Assembly (NCBI RefSeq): GCF_003944835.1
Contig: NZ_RWIV01000001.1
Coordinates: forward strand, 2,023,501 to 2,087,500
Origin: Bacillus sp. HMF5848
GTDB lineage: Bacteria > Bacillota > Bacilli > Bacillales > HMF5848
Direction of reading: 5' to 3'
Length of the DNA stretch: 64,000 nucleotides
Shown here: positions 56,114-64,000 of the stretch, in pieces
Numbering within the stretch: position 1 is the first letter of the stretch
How the letters are laid out: the number at the start of each line of letters is the position of its first letter
Notes under the pieces: generated by a model
Databases searched by the model: none
What the model saw: only the letters and a program-made list of their open reading frames with translations
What the model was told of the DNA's origin: nothing
Translations under genes and position numbers: made by a program

Positions 56114-56509
56114 CTAGTATGTTAAGCATCCAGCAATAACAAGACCAATTGAAATGGATAACATTAATAAAAAGATACCAACAGCTTGATTATCTTCTTC
56201 AATCGATTCGTGGATGTTGAATTTTGGTGTTAAAAGCTCAGCTAAGTAGAACGCAAAGATTTGCGTAACAATTGCAACTGATCCCCAAATAACCATATCA
56301 AGCAAAGAAATCGAGTTATAAATAGAAGAGTATAGCACTATAGCTAATCCTAATAACCGACCACCAAGTACATAAGCAGCTGCTTTATTTCCCGTACCTA
56401 TCAACTTAAATTCTTGTGTTTTTGTTGTAATTTCAAATAACCATAACCCAATAAATAATAAAGCAATTCCTACAGCAAAGTAAGCTAAAAAGCTAATAAA
56501 TAAACTCAC
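56114..56509 (-). CDS. DUF350 membrane protein (YjfL-like)
   Basis: 131 residues, four membrane helices in two related pairs, with the DUF350 pattern LIGTGNKAAAYVLGGRLLGLAIVL and GIFLLMLSISIGLVIAGC. GTG start with AAGGGGG 8 bases upstream. Only 13 bp separate it from the ATP-grasp gene. In E. coli, yjfL (DUF350) is in the yjfIJKLMC operon with the ATP-grasp gene yjfC. Confidence 0.85.
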   Translation of the reverse strand: MSLFISFLAYFAVGIALLFIGLWLFEITTKTQEFKLIGTGNKAAAYVLGGRLLGLAIVLYSSIYNSISLLDMVIWGSVAIVTQIFAFYLAELLTPKFNIHESIEEDNQAVGIFLLMLSISIGLVIAGCLTY

Positions 56510-56522
56510 TAGTAATTCCCCC

Positions 56523-57761
56523 TTATGTAGTTTTTAAACCCACTGGTAAAAAGTAAGATTCATTTCCTGTAATAGCATTGCCTGCACGTACTCCCATAGC
56601 AGAAGACAAACCAGCAACAGTAAAGATACCAAATATGTAAGATAGTTGTTCTATGCCTTTAGCAGTTTGCAAAGAAATACGTGGTAATTCAACGAATTTT
56701 TGATATACAGGCAATTCATTTAAATATGTAGTTTGTGCATTTTCCATAATAGGCTTGTTTGCTTTGTCATACACCTTAATAGTATCACCTTCACGGCCAA
56801 ATGCTGGTTTTTGCACGAAAGCATCTTTGTTAGCGAAAGGATCAGATTCTAAATAGGTTGGTAGCATATATTTGCTTATAGCATCATGTTCTTGAGCTGT
56901 AAAAAATGGATGCTGTTCTTCATGAAGGCCCCATATGAGAGCCTGCACAGCTTTACTTTGTAACAGAAAAGCTGAAATAGGATTAATAATGGCTGCTTGT
57001 TTTTGTGTAATCGTATGTAATAATTGAATGCCTACGCGATCGGTTGTTTGTATATCTTGGTCGAATATTAAATGCTCAAGCGGGTATGTTTGCCGGTAGA
57101 GAACATCTATTTTTCGTGCATTTTCATCGAATAATCCGTCATCGCGAATTTGAAGTTTTGATAAAGGAACACATCTACTTTCTAACCCGTATAAATTTTG
57201 CAGGTAACAAGTAGTCAACCAGTCTTCCTCATGTGTGTCATGCGCTGTAAAAACAACGTAAGGATTATCACATTCTATTGATTTGGCACTGGACTTGATT
57301 GCTTTTTGGAGTACCTTAGATAATTGTTGCTCATAACCTGTGTTTACACTTTTATAACCAAACTGTTTACACACTAAATCATTTACGAAAAAACATTCTT
57401 TAATGAATGTTGGCGTATCACTATTAAATTCTAATAGCTTTAATTCTCCTGAAGAAGTATAAACAAAGTCAAATCGACCAATAATCGTTTCAGGTATAAT
57501 CGACTTGTATTTAAGAAAAGGAATGCTATCGCTCGGGAAGCCAAGTTGTTTCAGCATAGTAGCGGGAAGCTGTCGCAACAAAGGGGCTGTTTTAAAAAAA
57601 ATGTGACTCATAGCAGTAGTAGCATTATGAAGTAACTTAATAGTCTCATTATCAATCGTAAAGATATTGTATAAGCTATATTCCATCCCGTATAAATCAG
57701 CCCAAAATTCCGGTACTTTTTCATAAAATGTACGACGATTTTCTACATAATGTTCGATCAT
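56523..57761 (-). CDS. Glutathionylspermidine synthase-like ATP-grasp peptide ligase (YgiC/YjfC family)
   Basis: 412 residues of the GSP_synth pre-ATP-grasp family. Visible: RFDFVYTSSGELKLLEFNSDTPTF (given by its core LKLLEFNSDTP, a substrate-side motif), DVLYRQTYPLEHL and the ATP-site stretch KPAFGREGDTIKVY. The E. coli relatives YgiC/YjfC lack the amidase domain of Gsp synthetase and their substrate is unknown. Start ATG overlaps the RBS region at the end of the lipoprotein gene (3 bp gap). Confidence 0.88.
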   Translation of the reverse strand: MIEHYVENRRTFYEKVPEFWADLYGMEYSLYNIFTIDNETIKLLHNATTAMSHIFFKTAPLLRQLPATMLKQLGFPSDSIPFLKYKSIIPETIIGRFDFVYTSSGELKLLEFNSDTPTFIKECFFVNDLVCKQFGYKSVNTGYEQQLSKVLQKAIKSSAKSIECDNPYVVFTAHDTHEEDWLTTCYLQNLYGLESRCVPLSKLQIRDDGLFDENARKIDVLYRQTYPLEHLIFDQDIQTTDRVGIQLLHTITQKQAAIINPISAFLLQSKAVQALIWGLHEEQHPFFTAQEHDAISKYMLPTYLESDPFANKDAFVQKPAFGREGDTIKVYDKANKPIMENAQTTYLNELPVYQKFVELPRISLQTAKGIEQLSYIFGIFTVAGLSSAMGVRAGNAITGNESYFLPVGLKTT

Positions 57762-57764
57762 TCT

Positions 57765-58082
57765 TTATCCACCAAAGCCTCCTTTAGAGCCAGAGCCAAA
57801 CCCACCTTTAAAAGATGAGCTGCTTTTATAGGATTTGTATTTTGACGATTGTAACAGGCTACTTTTACCTTTAAAATATCGCCCTCCATAAAAATAGGCC
57901 CCGCGATAATCAGAATCATAATCGTCGCATTCCCATACACCTAATTCATTATCCCAGTCCCAATCATCGCAATTTGGATCATCCGGGGTAGGGGGTAGGC
58001 TTTGATTACTACAGGCACTCATGGATGTTGCGAGAACAGTGGTAATGACACCAGTAAGTAGTTTTTTTGTTTTTGTACTCAA
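57765..58082 (-). CDS. Small Gly/Ser-rich lipoprotein of the ATP-grasp cluster
   Basis: 105 residues. Lipobox TSMSAC (Cys24) after a basic N-terminus, then an Asp/Cys/Trp-rich stretch (DPNCDDWDWDNELGVWECDD) and a Ser/Gly/Lys-rich tail ending FGGFGG-like. TTG start with GGGAGG 7 bases upstream. Small lipoproteins of the YgiB/YjfM (DUF1190) kind accompany YgiC/YjfC in enterobacteria; this one is an analogue by context, not by clear sequence. Its Lys/Gly-rich tail could be the ligase target. Confidence 0.7.
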   Translation of the reverse strand: MSTKTKKLLTGVITTVLATSMSACSNQSLPPTPDDPNCDDWDWDNELGVWECDDYDSDYRGAYFYGGRYFKGKSSLLQSSKYKSYKSSSSFKGGFGSGSKGGFGG

Positions 58083-58161
58083 TGTTTTTCCCTCCCTATA
58101 CGTACACAATATTTATTATATAATATTAACAGGACTAAATCTCAATAAAGGAGACAATTTT

Positions 58162-58629
58162 ATGAAAATGGAGTATCGTCTTAATGACGAAAAGCAAAAT
58201 TATCCTGCCATATATCATTATAGTAGCTTGGATGTTATGGAAATTACCTGTCGCTTATCCTGTGAATATTTTGTAAAAAACAAAAGAGTATATAAAGCAG
58301 TGTCAACAGCTCTTGAACCAAATGAATTACATATTATTTACGTAGAAGAACATAAAATGGTTTCGTATGAGGATGAGTCAACGTATGGAAATATTGGATT
58401 TGAGATTCGAGAGATACACTCGAATAATAAAGCGCCTGTAATAAAGAGGGAACAGGTGTTTTCACATGCTGATGTAGTCAGTTATTTACACTCAGATTTT
58501 ATTTATATTCCAAATGATATAAAAACAGAAACATACAAGGAAATGCAACTTGATTCTTTAGAAATTGACGAAGACCGCAATTGTTATGTGTTCTATGGGA
58601 TTTTTACTGGTGTTGACATATATTATTAA
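58162..58629 (+). CDS. Protein of unknown function, 155 residues
   Basis: Soluble, no signal peptide, mixed alpha/beta with SLDVMEITCRLSCEYFVKNK and HIIYVEEHKMVSYEDES. The ATG at 58162 follows AAAGGAG by 8 bases; the frame is open upstream to 58021 over the lipoprotein gene, which is not real. Family not recognised. Confidence 0.75.
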   Translation: MKMEYRLNDEKQNYPAIYHYSSLDVMEITCRLSCEYFVKNKRVYKAVSTALEPNELHIIYVEEHKMVSYEDESTYGNIGFEIREIHSNNKAPVIKREQVFSHADVVSYLHSDFIYIPNDIKTETYKEMQLDSLEIDEDRNCYVFYGIFTGVDIYY

Positions 58630-58724
58630 CGAGATAGAAACGAAACGTTCATATTTACCGACCTTTTTCTGCTGCTAAAGGGGTTATAATAGCAGATAAG
58701 AAAGAACAAAGGTGGAGGAGACGC

Positions 58725-59114
58725 ATGAAACGATTCATGCAATTATTAGGAGTATTTTATCTCCTTATGGGCGGTATAAATTTATGGCTTTCATTAACTA
58801 ATATAGAATTGTACGGGGTATGGAAAAATTCTGCCTTTCTTGTCTTATACAGGGTTGTTTTCTCGCTTCCAGAGAGTACTTTATTGTTATGTATCCTAAC
58901 TGTGGCGTTGTTTGAGATGATTCTAGGGAGTATATTGTTATTCTCACAAATAATTCGCCGTGGTGCATTATATGTTGCAATTACTTTTCATGTCTTGTTA
59001 CTACCACTAGGCTGGTGGAGTATGTTGAATATTGTATTTATTATTTTGTATTGCTGTGTATTAAAATCAATTAAACCAACTGATTTAAGAGCAGGGATAA
59101 CTAGATTCGAATAA
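58725..59114 (+). CDS. Small four-helix membrane protein
   Basis: 129 residues with about four membrane helices (near 5-25, 42-60, 62-82 and 88-112). A basic start and GGAGGAG RBS. It may resemble DoxX-like small membrane proteins, but the match is only topological. The terminator follows directly. Confidence 0.65.
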   Translation: MKRFMQLLGVFYLLMGGINLWLSLTNIELYGVWKNSAFLVLYRVVFSLPESTLLLCILTVALFEMILGSILLFSQIIRRGALYVAITFHVLLLPLGWWSMLNIVFIILYCCVLKSIKPTDLRAGITRFE

Positions 59115-59151
59115 AAAAGATGCTAAGTTTTGTTTTAACTCAGCATCTTTT
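59114..59151. terminator. Terminator between the membrane protein and xerS
   Basis: AAAAGATGCT-AAGTT and AACT-CAGCATCTTTT pair with one bulge and flanking A/T runs. Genes are convergent here. Confidence 0.85.
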
Positions 59152-59156
59152 CTTAT

Positions 59157-60248
59157 CTATAAACTGTCTATTGCATTTTTCATTTGCTCACTATTTACAT
59201 GGATGTATTGTCTTGTTACTGAGGGATCAGAATGACCTAACTGTTGCTGGATAATGGTAATATCATTACCTTTGCGGGCCATTAATGATGCGAAAGAATG
59301 TCTTAGCTTATGTGGTGATAATGACCTTGATGTATCCTGGGAGTATACAGCCATGTATTTTTCAATAATGCTTTGAACCGTTCTACGCTTAATAGGAGAA
59401 GTTGTTCCTTTATACGCGGATATGAATACATGTTCGGTATCGCTGTCGCAGTTATAACGCTCATTCCGTATTCGTAAATATTGTATTAGGTCTTGATGAG
59501 CCAGTTTAGTGAAGTATATAACATCTGCTTTATCGCCTTTTCTAACAATCTTTAGTTTCCGTTCATTTAAGTCAACTTTATCAAGTGTTAACTCCAAGAG
59601 CTCGACTAAACGAATACCACTTCCTAAAAACAGGCTGATTATAGCAATATCGCGTTCACGATTCTTTATGTAATGACCATATGCTTGTTTATTGCCTTCT
59701 ATTTGATTTTTGTAGCCTTGACGAACAAAGTCAAGAAAATCAGTAATATCATCATCTGTGGGTAAGATTTTTTCCATAATTTCATGAGCGCGTTGGGAAG
59801 GTGTTTTCTTTATTTCAAACATTTTATAATCGAATAGAGGATTGTTTGAAATGTCTCCAGCTTTATACAAATAATTAAACAGCATTTTTAATGATGATAA
59901 TTTTCGGTTAACAGTGACTTTTGCTAAGCCGATTTTTTTCTTTTTCGCCAATTCATTTTGTACTTTTTGGGTAAGAAGGAACCTTTTGTAACGATCAAAG
60001 TCACTTTCTTCCAATTTATCAAGCATTGATATTGTTATTTCATGATAAGTAGGTGAAGAGACTATAGATTCAGCACATAACCACTTAAAGAAATTTTCAA
60101 TGTCTTCAATATAACCCAGAAGGGTAGAGGGCTTAATATCCTCAGCAATTTTTTTATCGTAAAACGATTCTACAAAGCGGGGAAGAAGAGGTAACTTTTT
60201 CTCAGCCTTTGTAGCAGCTTTTGCATAACGTTCTAACATTTCAGCCAT
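59157..60248 (-). CDS. xerS: Tyrosine recombinase XerS-type
   Basis: 363 residues. SAM-like core-binding domain (about 15-160) and catalytic domain (about 180-360) with the active-site set: Arg in GSGIRLVELLEL, HKLRHSFASL, QQLGHSDPSVT and Tyr in TRQYIHV. Length and the long N-terminal region fit XerS, which resolves chromosome dimers in streptococci and lactococci and also occurs in some bacilli. The dif-like inverted repeat lies 56 bp upstream of its start, which is how XerS and its difSL site are arranged in streptococci. Confidence 0.85.
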   Translation of the reverse strand: MAEMLERYAKAATKAEKKLPLLPRFVESFYDKKIAEDIKPSTLLGYIEDIENFFKWLCAESIVSSPTYHEITISMLDKLEESDFDRYKRFLLTQKVQNELAKKKKIGLAKVTVNRKLSSLKMLFNYLYKAGDISNNPLFDYKMFEIKKTPSQRAHEIMEKILPTDDDITDFLDFVRQGYKNQIEGNKQAYGHYIKNRERDIAIISLFLGSGIRLVELLELTLDKVDLNERKLKIVRKGDKADVIYFTKLAHQDLIQYLRIRNERYNCDSDTEHVFISAYKGTTSPIKRRTVQSIIEKYMAVYSQDTSRSLSPHKLRHSFASLMARKGNDITIIQQQLGHSDPSVTRQYIHVNSEQMKNAIDSL

Positions 60249-61944
<1,696 letters not shown>

Positions 61945-62060
61945 CTATACATATATTATAAGAACATTTGTTCTTTTTGTCAATATATTACAAATTATAT
62001 CTAGAATGATAAAACAATGACAGTCTTTTAAAAAATCATTACAGGCGAATGGTTTTTACA

Positions 62061-62101
62061 AAATAAAAACTCCTAATCATGTGTTGGCTGATTAGGAGTT
62101 T
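62061..62101 (-). terminator. Terminator of the amylase gene
   Basis: AAACTCCTAATCA and TGATTAGGAGTTT form a 13-bp perfect stem; the minus strand continues with TTTTATTT. Confidence 0.88.
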
Positions 62102-62110
62102 ATCTTTCTT

Positions 62111-64000
62111 TTATTTGCCAATTATGATGGTACTAAGTGGCTCAAGTACGATTGAATTATTTGTCAGGCTACTACCCTCTTTGCTATTAAATAAAATGTG
62201 GTTATCGTTATTAAAACTGTTTTGTAAAGTTTGTGTTTCGTTGCTTATATTATGAACAACTAAAATAGAATCATCATGATAATTTCTTCTATATGCAATG
62301 AGCTTATCACTATTTGTTTCTACCACTTCAAAGTTCCCTTTAACAAGTGCATCATGTGAGCTTCTCAAATGAATCAATTGTTTATAATGGTTAAACATTG
62401 AATTAGGGTCTTGTTTTTGTTCTTGAAGAGAACTTATGTTTTCATTTTGTCTAATTGGTTCCCAGCTTGTTGTCGGCGCCGTTTTATCTTTATTCCATAT
62501 GAATGGTTCCCTTATAAGTTCGTCCGGCTTAGTACCGACATACCCTAGCTCCTCACCATAATAAATAAATGGATTTCCAGGTAACGTTAAGTAAATATTT
62601 GCTGCTAACTTCGCTTTTTCCAAGTCTCCATGCAGACTTGTTACGATACGCTCTTTATCGTGGTTTGAGATAAATGGCGCATCTAAATAGTTCGCCTCAA
62701 CCTTTGTATACGTTTGGTAACTGTTTGCTAAAGAAAGTGAAAAGCCATCTAATGTACTATCTTCTCCTGCATTTAATATCTCAATTAAATTATCACTAAT
62801 AGCAAAGTTAAATGTTGAATCAAATGCCTTATAGTATGGTGCTACCACTTCTGGTCTGTCCCATACCTCACCTACGATGTAGACATCTGGGTTCACTTCC
62901 TCACATGCTGCACCAAATGTTTCCCACCACTCAACATTTTTCCCACTAATATCTGTTGTATCGGAGTATTCATGCGTATCATAGATATGTCTTGCTGCAT
63001 CTAAACGGAACCCATCCACACCCTTTTCTAACCAAAACTTCGCGATGTTAGTAATTTCTTCTCGAACAGCAGGATTGTTAAAATTTAAATCTGGCATGCC
63101 ACGATAAAACGTCCCATAGTAAAAATAGCTCCCAACTTGATGCCAAGTAGGACTATCCCATTCTGTTCTAGCGTTAATATCGTAACCTTTTTGATTTTTT
63201 ACAATCCATTTGTAATAATCTCTATATTTGCTATCTTCTGATGACACGGCATCCATAAACCAAGGATGATTAGCACTTGTGTGGTTAATGACTAAATCCA
63301 TTATTACTTTTATACCTCTTTTTTCTGCTTCGTCAAGTAACGTTTGGAAATCGTCGAGATTACCATACTCTGGGTCAATGTTATAATAATCTGTCACATC
63401 ATATTTGTGATAACTTGGCGATGAATTAATCGGCATTAACCATAATCCATCAACCCCAAGTTCACTTATATAATCTAAATTATTAATAATGCCTTTAATG
63501 TCACCAATTCCATCTTCATTTGAATCGGCAAACGAACGAACAAAAATTTCATAATATGTACCGTATTTTGTATCTACCTGTCGAGGCTTACGTGATACTG
63601 TTGGAAACTCGTTATTTTCGTATTTATCAATAATGTCAACTACTTCATTACTTTCTTCAACGGATGTAATCATATTTGTAACGTCAAGTTGATAAATCTC
63701 AGACTGAGTTATATTTGGATTAATAAAGTATGTTTCTTTTCTTAAGAAAAATAAATATTTACCTTCAGGACTAATCATGGGACCCATTTCATCGGTTTCT
63801 TCAACATTAACACGATTCCCTAGCGGCTGAGGTGTCGTCCATTTACCACCACTATTAAAGCTAATGTAAAGATTAAAGCTCCCCTGATCATGTCCTTTTC
63901 TTGGCCATGAAAAAATTAAGTATGTCCCATTCGGCTCTATGTATGGATGATAAGCTGGTAAGCCAATATTAATCTCGTGATTTAGTAACTCCGCCTGTTG
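62111..64000 (-). CDS. Alpha-amylase family (GH13) enzyme with beta-propeller-like N-terminus, 5' end outside window
   Basis: The frame is open from the window edge; 629 codons are present and no start is seen. The first part (bases 63600-64000) has repeated PD40/TolB-like blades: HPYIEPNGTYLIFSWPR, LYISFNSGGKWTTPQPL and ISPEGKYLFFLRK. The GH13 barrel follows with region I DLVINHT, II GFRLDAARH (nucleophile Asp), III GEVWD (acid Glu) and IV ISNHD. A C-terminal beta domain ends the protein. It should cleave alpha-glucans or maltodextrins. Fusion of a propeller to GH13 is unusual. Confidence 0.85.
   Translation of the reverse strand, partial: QQAELLNHEINIGLPAYHPYIEPNGTYLIFSWPRKGHDQGSFNLYISFNSGGKWTTPQPLGNRVNVEETDEMGPMISPEGKYLFFLRKETYFINPNITQSEIYQLDVTNMITSVEESNEVVDIIDKYENNEFPTVSRKPRQVDTKYGTYYEIFVRSFADSNEDGIGDIKGIINNLDYISELGVDGLWLMPINSSPSYHKYDVTDYYNIDPEYGNLDDFQTLLDEAEKRGIKVIMDLVINHTSANHPWFMDAVSSEDSKYRDYYKWIVKNQKGYDINARTEWDSPTWHQVGSYFYYGTFYRGMPDLNFNNPAVREEITNIAKFWLEKGVDGFRLDAARHIYDTHEYSDTTDISGKNVEWWETFGAACEEVNPDVYIVGEVWDRPEVVAPYYKAFDSTFNFAISDNLIEILNAGEDSTLDGFSLSLANSYQTYTKVEANYLDAPFISNHDKERIVTSLHGDLEKAKLAANIYLTLPGNPFIYYGEELGYVGTKPDELIREPFIWNKDKTAPTTSWEPIRQNENISSLQEQKQDPNSMFNHYKQLIHLRSSHDALVKGNFEVVETNSDKLIAYRRNYHDDSILVVHNISNETQTLQNSFNNDNHILFNSKEGSSLTNNSIVLEPLSTIIIGK

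Overview
The window is a low-GC (AT-rich) segment of a spore-forming Bacillaceae chromosome. Evidence for this: small acid-soluble spore protein genes sspO, sspP, sspN and tlp; sirA; a Spo0E-like phosphatase gene; LexA boxes of the Gram-positive type; strong AGGAGG ribosome sites with TTG and GTG starts; and gene order close to the lexA-parC block of Bacillus subtilis (lexA, yneA, ynzC, tkt, sirA, yneF, ccdA, ccdC, yneK ... sspP, sspO, citB, yneN, sspN, tlp, yneP, yneQ, yneR, plsY, yneT, parE, parC). A full selenocysteine system is unusual among Bacillaceae and hints at an anaerobic or selenium-using lineage (Anaerobacillus-like); that taxonomic guess is inference only.

Layout. 0-4 kb: the end of hflX, a ynbB-type PLP enzyme, and glnR-glnA behind a GlnR box. 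4-13 kb: divergent lexA/yneA with three LexA boxes, then ynzC, transketolase, sirA, yneF, a Spo0E-like gene, ccdA-ccdC, yneK and a Na/Pi cotransporter. 13-17 kb: proC-proB-proA on the minus strand. 17.6-23.3 kb: a compact selenocysteine island made of tRNA-Sec (selC), selB, selD (itself a selenoprotein), a short CxxU Rdx-type selenoprotein gene with a clear SECIS hairpin, and selA; a decayed LysE-type gene lies next to selC. Both UGA-containing genes look truncated or absent if UGA is read as stop. 23.5-34.6 kb: spore protein genes, aconitase behind a CcpC-like dyad, a ResA-like redoxin, thioesterases, a HesB-like protein, a DUF4097 surface protein, CapA and PlsY. 34.8-45 kb: a GH18 protein, a three-gene OpuC-type osmolyte transporter with one permease, yneT and topoisomerase IV (parE-parC).

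45-64 kb is more variable: a Cys/Met PLP enzyme, a DUF4397 protein, HD-GYP, MYG1, AarF, an SGNH hydrolase with SLH domains, GrpB, and a minus-strand cluster of small lipoprotein, glutathionylspermidine-synthase-like ATP-grasp, DUF350 and AlaX. Then come an XerS-type tyrosine recombinase with a 28-bp dif-like inverted site just upstream, a free-standing LAGLIDADG endonuclease, and an alpha-amylase open to the window edge with a beta-propeller-like N-terminal part. In B. subtilis dif lies close to parE-parC, so the right end of this window is probably near the replication terminus.

How parts work together: SelD makes selenophosphate, SelA converts Ser-tRNA-Sec (selC) to Sec-tRNA, and SelB delivers it to UGA codons followed by SECIS hairpins in selD and the Rdx gene, so SelD supply is coupled to its own product. 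GlnR represses glnRA, LexA represses lexA and yneA, and proABC supplies proline, alongside an OpuC-type importer, for osmotic balance.
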